A stretch of 64,000 nucleotides of DNA from Trileptium ribeirensis (GCA_030248225.1 JASANE010028963.1:62001-126000), one strand, 5' to 3'; positions 9,331-20,930 are shown, numbered from the stretch's first letter. A program made the numbers and translations. The notes: generated by a model from the letters alone, not told the origin.

Positions 9331-12300
9331 GTAGATAGCAATGATCCTGGAAGGTGAATGCTATCTTCCAGCGTGAACAGGTTTTGGCCATTGACGGATA
9401 CCACCGGCTTCGTTCCAAGCATTGGAGACGGTGGCAGTTGATATAGTAGTTCCGTTTAGGCAGTGTTGATGCGAAGCCCGAAACTCGCTGCTGCATCACT
9501 AAAGGCTTTCACTGTCTCTTGTATGTCGGACAGGTTCGAAGCCACGAGCGCTGAGTCATCAGCGTGGAGCAATGCCCTTACACAAATAGAAGTGGTTTTA
9601 GTGGAGGCCTTCAGTCTGGCAAGATTGAACAGGCCTCCATCAAGACGAGTGCGAAGATGGATTCCTTTGTCTGTCTTTTGGCTAACGAATTCGAGTATCG
9701 CTACTAGATAGAGAGCGAATAACGTTGGCGCCAGTACACATCCATGCTTGACTCCGTGCTTTACGGTGAAGCGGTGCTTGGACGCAATCGAGACTGTTGC
9801 TGTCATGCTGTGATGAAACTCTCTAACAACGTTCGTGTATTTGCCGGGACATCCGAAGTGTGAAAGTACTTTCCACAGAGTTGTACGGTTAATGGTGTCG
9901 AAGGCCTTCGAGAAGTCAACAAATACGATGTAGAGCGATTGGCGTTGTTCGACCGCTTTTTCCTGTAGCTGCCTAAGGGTGAAAATCATGTCACATGTGG
10001 ATCTGCCAGCTCTGAAGCCGCACTGGCTTTCGGGTAGAACCTTTTCGGAGACCATTTTCAGACGGTTAAGCAGCACTTTGGCGAAGACTTTGCCAGGAAT
10101 GGAGAGGAGCGAGATTCCTCGATGACTGCCGCAGTCACTCCTTTCTCCTTTTTTCTTATAAACTGTAACGATACGAGCGTCCTTAAAGTCTTGGGGTAGC
10201 TGTTCTTTGTCCCAACACATGTTGAAAAGCTCAAACAGGCGCTGTATTAACGGAGGTCCACCGGCCTTCAGCAGTTCTGCAGCTATATTATCTGGCCCTG
10301 GCGACTTTCCGGATCGTGTCTCTTTCAGCGCTTGCTCGACTTCACGAAGGGTGATTGGGTCGTCGAGCTTTCGCACTACTGGATGAGGTTCTAAGCTTCC
10401 CAAGACGCGAGGATCTGTCGCTTCACGTCGGTTCAGAAGGTTTTTAAAGTGTTCTTTCCATCGTTCTGTGATGTCTGGAAGATCTGTCAGAAGACGGCTG
10501 CCGTCGGCTGTTTTCACTGGGACGACAGAATTCGTTCGGGGTCCGTACACCGATTTGAGCTCAGAGAATACTCCTCTACTGTTACCGGTGTCGGCGAACC
10601 TTTGCAGCTGCGCAGCTTTTTCTTCCCACCACGCATTTTTCATACGCCTTGTTTCACGCTGTAGAAGCGATCTTGCTTTCGCAATGGCATCCTTCTTCCG
10701 AGCGGAGTTATTGCTAAGATACCGAGAATAAGCTTTGTTCTTGGAATCTATGAGAGCCCTTATGTCTCCGCCGTTTGCGATAAACCAATCGGGTGTTTTC
10801 CGTGCCGGGTAGCCAAGTACTTTTGTTGAGGTGTCGATTATAGTGTCTCGGATGTTTGTCCAAGCGGTTTCAACGTCACTACTTAGTGCGTCTACGGTTA
10901 GTTTCTCCTGAATCGAGTCTCTGAAGACATCACGCACTTGAGTATCGGAGAGCGCATTTATGTCCAGCCGTTTAGGTTGAGCCGTGGCGATTTTTCTCCT
11001 GGGCCAGCTGAGTTGAAAGTCGACTTTGCTTCTTATTAGGTAGTGGTCCGTTGAGCATTCCGCACCTCGCATCGCTCTCGTTACTGTAACTTCTTTTAGT
11101 TGATGCTTTCTTGTGATGGCATAGTCGAGCAATTGGAAATGCTTGGAACGTGGGTGCATCCAGGAGTAGAAATGATGGTCAGGCTGGTTGAAGAATGTAT
11201 TCGTTATGCAGAGTTCACGCTGGGCGCAAAAGTGCAACAGCAAAGCACCATTTGAGTTTAGCATTTCATTTTCCAAATTTATCGATGAAACCGTCGCACG
11301 TGCAGTAGTCGCTGCCAACTTTAGCGTTGAAACCTTCTAGTAACAAAAGCCGGACAGATCTTGGTACTGTATCGACAACTCGTCCGAGCTCCTCGTGGAA
11401 AGTCACTTTCTTCTCGTCGGTGTAGCTCATGGTGGGGGCCCTTATACAGATGAAAGTTCTTGTTCTTCAACTGGATGCGTAGACTCCTTAGCCTCTCTGA
11501 TACACTTTTGGAAGTGTTGTGAGTTTCGACGTGAGTTTATTGCTGATTGCGAATGCTATTCTTGCTTCCCTACGTTTCCCTGTCTTTCCGTAAGTGTTGC
11601 CTCACCGATTTGACGTTGGCCCTACGTTCTGGTCTCCTGTAGCTTGGCAATGGCAATACCATACCTCTCCAACTCTTCTATATCAAAACCAAACGTCTTT
11701 CTGGTTTTTATCATTGTCGACCATTGTGCGAAGATTCCATGTAGCGACTGACACCTTGATTTTGGTTTTCTTACCGCTTGGGTGGAGCCCCTTTGACCGT
11801 GGTTTGCCAACTAGGGAGTTGTGGGGTGAGTTTTGTGTAACCCACCTTTTCTAGAAGCTTCAATATATTGGAGCGGGCAGTGCTGCCCCGTAATAGAGCT
11901 GCCTGGTCGCTTGCAAAGCTGCCTCAGTCTGCTGTCTCTCCTTCATGCCGTCTGCGACCGTCTGATGCGAACCGCCTGCGTGCAGGATTCATACTAGCAG
12001 CTTGCAGCTCCTCAAGCCTGGCATCGTCGTACTTCACCCACGCCGCAAAAATTTCAACTTTTCCCTCACCTTGCACGATCATTTAGACCTGGACTCTCTG
12101 AGTCATAAGGCTCTGACTGGGAGTACACCGAAATGTTACAGATCAGGGAAACCTGATCACTGCCCCGCATTAGGTGCTACGGGCCGTGTGTCCCACCCGT
12201 TCACTTTGATGGGTTCTTCCGTGTGTCATGCTGAGTTGTAGGTCATTGCCCTATTAATAGCTAAGTTCTCGCGCCAGCATCCGTCATCCTACTGCCATTG

Positions 12301-12470
12301 AGTTCGTTGCCATTTGACCGATGACTGGAGACGTTTTTCTCATGGGTTGTCGCCCACATAACTGGAAATTTTTTCTCGTGGTTTCTCACCCACAAAGTCC
12401 ATTAAGCAGGTTTTAAGGCGACTGCGGACTGCCCTCTGTAACGGCTGGTCACGGAGACATTTGATAGTCA
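9330..12470 (-). mobile_element. RTE/CR1-related LINE inserted in a gypsy element
   Basis: A minus-strand non-LTR retrotransposon. The endonuclease start is near 11810 (VSVATWNLRTM and AKLQETRT). A 620-codon open frame (9456-11318) carries the end of the APE endonuclease (SWMHPRSKHFQLLDYAI and CSTDHYLI), a linker, and a reverse transcriptase with motifs SGKSPGPDNIAAELL, QCGFRAGRSTCDMIF, FVDFSKAFDTIN, KHGCVLAPTLFALYL and LLHADDSALVA. A GC-rich 5' region runs to about 12470. The usual C-terminal part (thumb end and C2H2 finger, preserved in the relative at 25381) and the 3' UTR are missing: the reading passes from LINE to gypsy integrase at about 9300-9390. I cannot assign the clade by eye (RTE-like or relative). 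Confidence 0.85.
9456..11318 (-). CDS. LINE endonuclease-reverse transcriptase, partial ORF2
   Basis: The longest open frame in the window (620 codons). Residues ~1-110 are the C-terminal half of an APE-type endonuclease; ~300-620 are the fingers and palm of a reverse transcriptase. The catalytic aspartates are in place: one in VDFSKAFD (motif A) and two in HADDSA (motif C). The likely true start is upstream, because endonuclease motifs appear in another frame to about 11810, so a frameshift probably separates them. It stops inside the palm-thumb region and lacks the C-terminal third. Enzyme of target-primed reverse transcription in intact relatives; this copy is unlikely to be active. Confidence 0.8.
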   Translation of the reverse strand: MAATTARATVSSINLENEMLNSNGALLLHFCAQRELCITNTFFNQPDHHFYSWMHPRSKHFQLLDYAITRKHQLKEVTVTRAMRGAECSTDHYLIRSKVDFQLSWPRRKIATAQPKRLDINALSDTQVRDVFRDSIQEKLTVDALSSDVETAWTNIRDTIIDTSTKVLGYPARKTPDWFIANGGDIRALIDSKNKAYSRYLSNNSARKKDAIAKARSLLQRETRRMKNAWWEEKAAQLQRFADTGNSRGVFSELKSVYGPRTNSVVPVKTADGSRLLTDLPDITERWKEHFKNLLNRREATDPRVLGSLEPHPVVRKLDDPITLREVEQALKETRSGKSPGPDNIAAELLKAGGPPLIQRLFELFNMCWDKEQLPQDFKDARIVTVYKKKGERSDCGSHRGISLLSIPGKVFAKVLLNRLKMVSEKVLPESQCGFRAGRSTCDMIFTLRQLQEKAVEQRQSLYIVFVDFSKAFDTINRTTLWKVLSHFGCPGKYTNVVREFHHSMTATVSIASKHRFTVKHGVKHGCVLAPTLFALYLVAILEFVSQKTDKGIHLRTRLDGGLFNLARLKASTKTTSICVRALLHADDSALVASNLSDIQETVKAFSDAAASFGLRINTA

Positions 12471-12479
12471 TTTTATAGA

Positions 12480-15010
12480 TTCATAAGCTGAACGACTTGT
12501 GCAGGGTCTCCCAGTGGTAACTATTACTCTTGTTTATCTGCTGGCGTACGCATATATCCTTCCCTGCTGGGTACCGAGATACCGCGCGCAGCACTGAGGC
12601 GAGCACCCTGAAGGAACGCAGGACAAATGTCCAACTATCGGCAGACAAATGCCCAACTAGCGCCCAACGTCGGCAGGTAGCCTGTATCTGAGAGGCTGTG
12701 GAACGGGGCAAATATGTCGAAATGTTGTCGGCAGGGATGGATGATACCTCTCGTCTCACCAGATTTATTTGCCGTTGACAGACGATCGTCGGATATGCCA
12801 CGTTGTTGTTTTAAAAAACGTTTGCATGTTGGGATCTTCGAGTCGATTATCTGCGATTTCATCGATCGTCGGCGTCGCTTGAACTGTAGCAACGTTGTGC
12901 GCGAAAGGCAGTCGGAGGCGTATGTTTTGGTACCAGTGAAGTGCCGAATCGTAACGTTGAATCCGGAGAAGGTAGCCATCGACATTGTTAATGGCTCTGA
13001 TTTTTCATGTTTTGGCGACAAAATAATGGCTTATGATCTATGTATGGAGTCGCTGGATGACCGATGAGCCAGCCTAAGTGTTTGGGGCTGAGGAAAATTG
13101 TCGACAGTTCGCGATCGAACGTTGATTTCTTTCGTTCGTTGTCGTTTAAATTTTGAGAAAGAAAGCGATTGGACGTAGCTCGCAGTAGAGAATTTGATAC
13201 ATAACTGTACCAGGGCTTGGTTCGATGCGACAGTTTCAGCATCACGTTGGGGATAAGCGAACATGGGACGCTTGAATATCTCCTGCTTCGGAGTACGGAA
13301 AGAAATTCCGGCGACATTATACTTTGAAGCCTGCGATCCTTTGTTCGATTTCGCAGTTTTTGTCAGATCGGTGAGTGTTGCTGCAATTCGAGAGTACTCT
13401 CCGATGAACCTATGGTAAAAACCACACGGGGGGAGAGAGAATTCACTGACTATTGTCAGCTGCGGGAATCGATTGATAACATCGACATTGCGTGCGAGAG
13501 GACGAATTCCATTCATAGATACTTCGACACCGACAAATTCGACTGTCGACTTGTCATTGGTGACACTTAATACGAGAATATTGGGGATGTACGATTTCAC
13601 GACTGGCAAATCGCGGAAAGCGGCATCCATCACAGGTTGAAGCGTTGTTAAAGCATTGCACAGACCAAATGGTATGCGTTGGTAGAAGAACACGTCGAAT
13701 GGTGTTGTGACAGCTGTCTTTTTAACATCCTCCAGTGCTGTCGGAATCTGATGAAAGCTTTGACCCAATACAGCTTTCTGAAGACTCTATATCCGAATGA
13801 TGCGTAGGTTATGTTGTTGCGTTACCTCATGGAATAACAATCGGATCCAGTACACATGTTGAGGTGACGATAGTCACCACAAGGTCACAATCCGCATTCC
13901 GATTTGGGGACAACGTGAATTGTGGTTGCCCTGTGTGATTCATTATTCTCCTCGTTGAATAATACCAGTGCGTTTGAGATTAGCGTATTCGCCTCTTGAT
14001 GCCAGCAGCTTGTCGCCGAGCAGTCTTCGTAGCCTTGCAAAGCACGGCGGCTCACAAGTAACAATGCCATGCCAAATCGGATGCGTGACAGGAGCGTTGG
14101 TTGATGTTTGCTCGAAAACGGGATTGATTCACATCAACAGCTCCGATACGGATGTTCTCGTGTCACTAATTTAATGGCAGGGCGTATTAGAGATTTGTTC
14201 GCTGCATCGTTGATGATTACACTAGTCATTGGACGGCTGGTTGATCAGCGTTGTTCCCACAACTGATTGTCAACCTGTGTGTACGCAGGAAATCATGGCC
14301 CAATACTGGTTGGGGTACGCCGGCAATAATGAATCTCCATTGATACCACATATTAACACTGTTGAGCTGGAACGGCAGTCTTCGATAATTGAACCTTTTG
14401 ATTGTTGTGGCGTACGCGGCTATGAGGCGGTCGCAGTTCGAATCGGTTGACGTTTTGCAGAGCGAAAGACGGCAGCAGCGGCTTCTGTCACTGCCGGTAT
14501 TCAGGAGCGTCGTGCCGACACGATTTGCGACTATACTAGTCGAATTTACTCCCTCGGGTGCTGCGTAGTCGACAAGTTTTTATGCGTTTTTAGAATTATT
14601 GCTATTGCGCCGCCTGCATTATTGGTGGCATCTTATCGCGTCGCTGCCAAAACGCGAGTGATAATAGCGAATTTATCTCTTCTGGCTTCGTTGTCGGGTG
14701 CAGGAATGCTATCGACAGTTTGTTAGTTGCCGTCGCCGCTACGGCGGCGATAGCCTGGATACCGGCGTCGCTCATTTGACCTTTCATGCATGGCTTTCAC
14801 CATTGAGCAAAACTTGTTGAGATACTTTTCGAAGTGATCGAATTGATCGTCTTTATCTCGGACCGTACTGCAGCTAGCGTCGCTGTTCTTCGATTGGTCC
14901 AGCATGCGATGGGCGGTCTCGGCCAGTGTATCGATTGACAGCTCTGACAGCCAAACGAGGACCATCCGGACGGACTCTGGGAGCATCTCCAGTAATCGAA
15001 ACCGTACCAA
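12480..15010 (-). pseudogene. Ty3/gypsy retrotransposon gag-pol, 5' part
   Basis: Read on the minus strand from 15010 downwards. Gag has LPESVRMVLVWLSELSIDTL (about 14890-15000) and a worn zinc-knuckle CxYHSRFGSDAIRC-like motif (about 14630-14680). The protease region has LNTGSD in place of (V)DTG, followed by WYQWRFIIAGVPQPVLG (about 14290-14345). The reverse transcriptase has TIHVVPK (about 13905), a broken CGDYR, then FHQIP, TTPFDVFFYQRIPFGLCNA (about 13650-13720) and YIPNILVLS where active enzymes have YxDDILV. RNase H ends with FSGFNVTIRHFTGTKTYAS (about 12900-12985). Several frameshifts and the lost protease and RT aspartates show it is dead. The integrase is interrupted by the LINE and resumes at 9330. 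A second copy of this family lies at 47600-48900. Confidence 0.85.
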
Positions 15011-15019
15011 AGTATCGTT

Positions 15020-15480
15020 GTTGGGTGCCAGACGCTACAGGTGTCGTAGCGTGACAGATTATTTGCGGTACTAGGCTGTGTTCGGCTAAAAGTTGTTGCA
15101 GCTTGCGTTCGTCACTTGTGGCGAGGAAATCAATGATGTTACGCTTGATCTGATCATACGTGTCATTGACGTTGTTGACACTAACACTTTTCTCGGGAAT
15201 AACGTGATTCGATAGTGCTCATAGGAGGCTGTTGTGCTTGACTGGTTCCTAGGCGTTGCCAAATATTCGCTCGATTTGTTCGAATCAGACTGCTATATCC
15301 TATTCACAGAAGTCGGGTAGTTTAATACAGTTTACATCCAGGACAGGCAGTGCGTTGCTTGTATTAAGATGCTCATCGTTGGCGTTGTGCGATGTCGTTG
15401 ACAGCGTTGAAACGTTCAATGCGCTACGTCTTTCATGTATTAAATGCTAGCTGCTAATTATAAAATTTATTATCTGTACA
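15020..15480 (-). pseudogene. Probable 5' gag region of the gypsy element
   Basis: GC content stays raised up to about 15450, as in the gag below it, and minus-strand short frames continue the element. I cannot identify individual motifs or an LTR edge here. Confidence 0.35.
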
Positions 15481-15489
15481 CGTTATGGT

Positions 15490-16225
15490 TGCAATTAACT
15501 AACACATTTCACATTACGTTAAGTATACATGCCCATCTTTAGCGAGTTTTTTATGTCAATAGACTGTAGGTCTATTTCACGCCTCAACAGTTTTAGAAGA
15601 GTCCTTGCATTTTTCGACTATTGCGGTTAAATAATGCTAAATTTAATTGCAACACAAGTTTGCACAAAAACCTTTTTAATAAGCCATTTTTAGGTTCGCT
15701 GTTTTTTGTGCATTTTTTATTGTTTCTTAGATGTCATCGAGTAGATACGAGTTTTTTATTTTTCAAAGTAATTTTAATGTGGTACATGTTGAGACAGGCC
15801 ATTTTGCCGTGCATGATATGCGGATTGTTTAGCTCCAAAAATGCCGAACACTAGAAGCTATGACGTTTCATAGCTTTCGCTCAAAATTAAGCATCCTCCT
15901 AAAAAGGACACTTTATAACTGCCTTATTATTATTATTATAACAAAATAAACGTATAACATCGCATAAACTAAATAAAAATCTGAATAAAAGTAAAGTTTA
16001 GAAACATATTCAATATGGCATTTTCTATCTATGTCGCGTGATGGAGTTAAGTCTTCTTTATCTTGTGATGAACCAAATATTTGTACATTGTTGATGATAA
16101 GTGTTACGTATTAAAGCATGCCCAGAAACTGATTTGATACCGCATATGGGCGAACGTTGTGTCCAAACCTTGAACTATTTAGGTACCATTTATTTAATTT
16201 TCAAGCATTTAACAGATTGGCCAGT
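15490..16225. other. AT-rich intergenic, nothing recognised
   Basis: No gene recognised. It may include a decayed LTR of the gypsy element upstream of its gag, but no TG...CA edges or pair could be found. Confidence 0.3.
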
Positions 16226-16230
16226 GTAAT

Positions 16231-16431
16231 CTTTAGGGGCGGAAATGAAATGCATGCCATGCCGTTCCCGATATACTAAGCCTAAGCCTTAGTCTTAGCC
16301 TAAGCTAAAGGTCCCAATATGAGCCATGTACTAAGCTTAAACCCGCCCAAGTCGGGGGGCTGCCGCTTCCCGCCCGAACCCCCGCTCTACGCCGTTCTTT
16401 TTTCTGACGTTATAACGTCCAGCCCCTAAAG
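16231..16431 (+). mobile_element. MITE family A, complete
   Basis: A 201-bp element with short terminal inverted repeats CTTTAGGGGC (16231-16240) and GCCCCTAAAG (16422-16431). Inside are GGAAATGAAATGCATGCCAT, a block of CCTAAGCCTTAGTCTTAGCC, a GC-rich middle and the palindrome GACGTTATAACGTC next to the right end. This is the best preserved copy of the family. The target-site duplication is unclear. Non-coding. Confidence 0.8.
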
Positions 16432-16439
16432 GTGACATG

Positions 16440-17560
16440 GGCCATCGGTTTGATAGTCGACAACAAACTAGTTCAGGTATAGCTACGTCATAACTGAATC
16501 CTAAACGTAGGTGACTATATAAAAATGTTGGTGTTACATCTCAACGGCAGAGCCTGGTAAGCCATATTCCGGCAACTAAGGCCCTCCACCGGTGCGCCGA
16601 AGGGGCATAGAAAATTTTAGCAGTTATGGGCAAAATTACAAAATTTCACGGGTAACATTAGGTAAATCTGGATAATTGTAAGGAAAACTTGGCGAGGCAG
16701 AAGAACATTTTTTGTTACCCAACTTGTCTGAGGCCCCGCCGCAGCCACCCTCCTTGCCACCCAGACCAGTATCCTTTTTAGCCCACAGACCATGAGCACT
16801 TACATATGTTCTAGGTAGAAATTTCGCTGTGGTGCAGTAGTTAAACTGATACGTATGGTGTTGAATAAATTGAAACAATGATTTCAACTACAAAATGTTG
16901 CTTTTGTGTTTTTTGAAAGCCTAATCATATGCCTCGAGATATAGAACTAAAGTTATTTACAAATCTTGAAATTTTCTAATGCTGCTAAATTTTCCATTGC
17001 CAGATTGTGACACAGAGTAATTTTACCTCTTTTAGCTTAATAATTTGGAAGCTGAATCATGTTTTATACTCGGGTTATAACCAACGTATATGTTGAAGCA
17101 GTGTTGCTCGAGCCTAGGCTTGTACAACATATGTTCTATATTTTTTTCTGCAAAATTTTGACTTATCAATGCCAAAAAATATAGACAAAGGAAGTTTCGA
17201 AGAAACCGCTACATGTTCAGTGTTTTGTAAATTCCAGTGCTTCAGCAAACTTTAGTTCCAACTTTAAGCCGTTAAGTATAAATTCCGTTTTGCAGATTGA
17301 AATAACCGCATGGCATTTTTTATACACCGAGTACATCGGGTCATAGTTTATAAATAGCTGCAAGTACAGGTGTTATTGCGTCTTGAATCTATATAACTTT
17401 CATTTGTCAAAGTACGTACGTATAATACGTAATCAATAAGATCGCGTGCCATTTATTATTTTTACTTTGTTCTTCCCGCAACGTTTCATTCTATGTATTT
17501 ATTTTCGTTGTCAAACTTTGCAATTTACGAGATATCTGCACTAAATCAACTAGACATCAA
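16440..17560. other. Intergenic, nothing recognised
   Basis: No gene recognised. The overlapping minus-strand frames at 16617-16887 have no family resemblance. Confidence 0.35.
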
Positions 17561-17572
17561 TCTAGTTTTAAG

Positions 17573-17806
17573 CTAAAGATGTTTTGGAATACCATAGGAC
17601 GCAACAGATGTTTTATATGTTATCCTCCTAAATTTTGTCAAGTCGTTCCATGCCCACTGAGCCACAGTTGCATCAACGTGCTGTGATGACTGCGTTTGTT
17701 GTGTAGTAGTTAGTGATTCGCTCATTTTACGAAGTTGTGTAAGGAACCAAGCAACAGCTCCAAGATAGCTCAGTGGTTTTGCGTAAACTGCTCGCAGAAG
17801 CACCAT
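17573..17806 (-). CDS. Possible small protein, unrecognised
   Basis: A 77-codon minus-strand frame that starts with ATG and has a protein-like composition. Residues 1-30 are mildly hydrophobic (LSYLGAVAWFLTQL), followed by a Ser/Thr/Gln-rich stretch and a basic C-terminal third. A CpG-containing stretch lies just upstream. Against it: the opposite strand at about 17765-17785 contains AGCTCAGTGGTT, a tRNA A-box-like word, so this may be the antisense of a SINE-like repeat. I do not recognise the product. Confidence 0.2.
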   Translation of the reverse strand: MVLLRAVYAKPLSYLGAVAWFLTQLRKMSESLTTTQQTQSSQHVDATVAQWAWNDLTKFRRITYKTSVASYGIPKHL

Positions 17807-17829
17807 CGATGTTCGGCGGCGCCACTCGT

Positions 17830-20500
17830 TCGCCGTTTGTCAAATATCGCACAATAAGAAAATTTATTGGAACATGAAAAGGTTAAGTATACAGGCTATT
17901 AAAGTTCGTAAGATTAGGTAACACAATCCGTCATCTCGTGAATTTTATTGCAAAAACTGAATGCAAAAACGGGATCTACAAAAACAAAGTAAACCGATAA
18001 CAAAAAGCTATACCAAAGATTGATCTCAGATATGTAGAACATAAAAATGGAATGGCTAGTATTAGTTTGTGATATCACTATCGATTGTGAAAAATAACGT
18101 CAGAAATATAATTTTGTATTAAAATTGTGATTTATGATTTCCAACAGTTTCAGTTTTTGGTCGCTTGAGAAACAAATAAATGTTCCCATGGTTTTTATAC
18201 TCGCTGATAAATATTAAAACTAAAAATATTAAATCTTATTTGTTATTTAAATAATATTTGTGACGTATTTGGTGTGTTAAATTTTAGTTTACTTTTAATT
18301 TTAACTTCAAAACTTAATTCTTTTCCCGTTGATATGTAAATGGTAGATAAAATACTTACCTAATTTCAAATACTCATCAAATTATTTTACGTCGCTTCTT
18401 GTTGAGATAATTAAACATCCAAATTTTGCCCTAAAATTTAATACAGAAAGCTAAAGAGTAATGACAGATCCGTTTAAGCTACTGAACCAGATAAATAACA
18501 CCATTTTTGCAAAAATATACATTTTTGTTGCACGTTTATGTACACCTATGTTCTAGCTACCTGTGTAGCCACGAACATATTTTTTATGTTTAAATATAAA
18601 TTTCAAAGCGAGATTATTTGAGTTGTGCCCTTTGATACGAAGCGTGCGGAGCAAGCGAAGCTCCGCTCCACAAATAGAGTATAAATGACCAAAAATTCTT
18701 TTGTTTACTTATGTCACTCATATTTCATCATTGTATTAAAGAATTTTTGTAAAATTTTAATCAGCGCGTAATATAGGTTGACAATGTACCTAGCTTTGTA
18801 TTTGCGCTGCTTTCAAGATTTTCCGGTCAAATTGTCAATTAACCGACTTGAATTAGTGGCTTTTTCGTTTTGACCATTTGCGATCTCATAGCATTTTAGG
18901 CCGTAACTCTTTCAACAGGTATCGGATAGATAAATGCAAAATTTTCTTTTCAAAACCTACAACCTTGCTGCAATTCGTTTTAGCAAAGCAGCCTGCTATT
19001 TTCGGTTTCTGAGCCAATGTTTAAATCATATCCAAAAAAGGTAAAACGGGCTTCAAAAAGTTTTCCAAATTATGACAAAGTTAATTTTTTGCTTGTTGGC
19101 TGCGGTCAATGGGATTGTAAGGTTATATAGCATGATAAACAAGATTGTTTTGTAGTTTTGAACGTACTTTATATATGTTATTAACCCTGACGCATAGTGC
19201 TACGGGCTTACATTGTTAAATTCTGGTACCGAAAAAAATTTCAAATTTTGGTATTTTTTCAAGTTAGTTATATGTAGTGAGCTGACAATCAGGTCTATAG
19301 GTATCCGGTGTGTTGAATATTATGAACGAAATTTGTGGTGTATCTGTTACGGAAGCCTTAGGTTTCTATAGCGTGACAAATAATGTTTGAAATTGTTATG
19401 TTGTATTCAAAGATGTGATTTGTAAATTTCGAAAGTTTCAGTTTTTTGGTTACTGGGGGAATAGAGGGTGCCATGGCCTTGGTATGTGCTAAAAATAATC
19501 GTAATGTTGCTTTAAATGCATTAGTGATGCCTCTATTTAAAAATTTGGAAGGGTCTTAGGAAGCTTAGTTTGGAAAGTCAAAATAGTCGCTAGGCGCAGA
19601 GTACACACATTTCTGAAGTGCAGACCAGACTCTGTTTCTCATTGCTTTGCAAGTTACTAGTTTATATTAGCTCATTAAGAACTTTAAGGTTTGTTCGGTA
19701 GAAGCGAACTAAAAACGGAGATATCAATATATATTCATCGTAAAATTTGAAGAAGTAAACAAGCTATTAGATCGATTAAAATAAAGATTTGGCAGTTGCC
19801 TATGTGATCTTAGTTACAGGTAAGAAAGAGCCAGAATTTCAAGCTCCGGATCTGCAAATCGTGACCGGCGTGCCGTGGGTTGGATCTTTCGGTAGCAAGC
19901 CAGAATAAGTTTGGCTTTTAAACGCTCCTAGCAATAATTTTGCGATTCCCTATATATTAGACAAAATATACAATAATATCAAAAAACCAATAACCTAAAC
20001 ATATAGATCACAAGCTCTCAAGCTCGGTTGGTATACAGTGTACGGCAGAAGGTTGTGACAGGGGGTTCACGGCCGGATATAGGTGCTGAATGAGAGTATA
20101 TACCTAAATATTTTCCATTCTCCCGCATGTTTCCTCAGAATTTTTCCAATTTTAACAAATGGTTGCTGATAATATTGTAATTTTGCTCATAATTTCTAAA
20201 AAAATGTCTTCGGCACTTGGTGGTGGAGGAGGGGGGAGATAAATATGGCTTAAGTTTGGTCCGACTCTTGAGGTAAACCTCCTGGTCCTATGGGCACATA
20301 TCATACATATAGCCACTTTTAGAGCTTTTAAGAGCCGATCCTTGGCAGGCTCAACTGTTCTTGCTCATGGAAGACTAATTTATTATATTTCACGTTCGCT
20401 ATAATTATGTTTGTTGTTTTAGGAATGATCTTTTAAGAGCCGACGCCAGCATCTCCAGTTTGGGAATCAATTAATTACAATATTTTGCTATTTTAGAGCT
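17830..20500. other. AT-rich intergenic
   Basis: No gene supported. It holds a short perfect hairpin at about 18648-18668 (GCGGAGC, 7-base loop, GCTCCGC). Otherwise unremarkable. Confidence 0.35.
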
Positions 20501-20519
20501 ATTGGAAATTTACATATAA

Positions 20520-20564
20520 TATATAACCAGATTGTACATATATATTAATTTCTACAGAACAGTT
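20520..20564 (+). promoter_or_regulatory. Possible core promoter of the 20594 gene
   Basis: TATATAA at 20520-20526, about 70 bases ahead of the ATG, and a GAACAGTT word near 20558-20564 that could hold the start site. A similar AAACAGTT lies before the 34205 gene. The area is AT-rich, so TATA-like words are expected by chance. Confidence 0.3.
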
Positions 20565-20593
20565 AAAATTGTTATTTCGATTATTACAATTTA

Positions 20594-20872
20594 ATGGCCA
20601 CCTACAATTCATCGGGATTATCTATATTTGTCGTTTGTGTCGCATTGGCAATGGTGTTCGCTCAAAATGCGATCGTGGTCGACGCAATATGGCCCGAACA
20701 AATGCTATCTCAAGCATTCGAGATCGATAATCAAAAGCATCATGTTGACAACAAGCGGTTTTATTTTCGTCCTGGCGGTTACAAGCCTCGCCGTGCTCGT
20801 TTAAACGGTATAAAAATGCCAGGTATTCTCCGAAATATTGGTGGTGCCCGAAGTGTTGAATGGGAAAATTAA
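20594..20872 (+). CDS. Small secreted peptide precursor, F-x-P-x-G-Y-x-P family
   Basis: An intronless 92-residue protein of a family I do not recognise. Residues ~8-31 form a signal peptide (hydrophobic core IFVVCVALAMVF, likely cleaved near VVDA). A spacer follows, then Lys54-Arg55, a convertase-type dibasic site, and a basic C-terminal part beginning FYFRPGGYKPRRARL. The motif F58-x-P60-x-G62-Y63-x-P65-x3-R69-L70 is shared with the 53459 protein, also right after Lys-Arg. Further on, IKMPGIL recalls VKHVPGFLL in the 34750 protein. No cysteines in the mature part. It could be a neuropeptide-like or antimicrobial peptide precursor; nothing in the sequence decides which. The 82-bp repeat array starts about 60 bp after the stop, before any AATAAA, so it may be transcribed. 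Confidence 0.72.
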   Translation: MATYNSSGLSIFVVCVALAMVFAQNAIVVDAIWPEQMLSQAFEIDNQKHHVDNKRFYFRPGGYKPRRARLNGIKMPGILRNIGGARSVEWEN

Positions 20873-20930
20873 TTTTCAAATATTAGTAATATAAATTGAG
20901 GTCCGAATATAGGTAGACTCACGTTTAGCA

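Noticed and set aside
17573..17806. tRNA gene on the plus strand suggested by AGCTCAGTGGTT
   Set aside because: No B box at tRNA spacing and no cloverleaf pairing; at most a SINE-like remnant.
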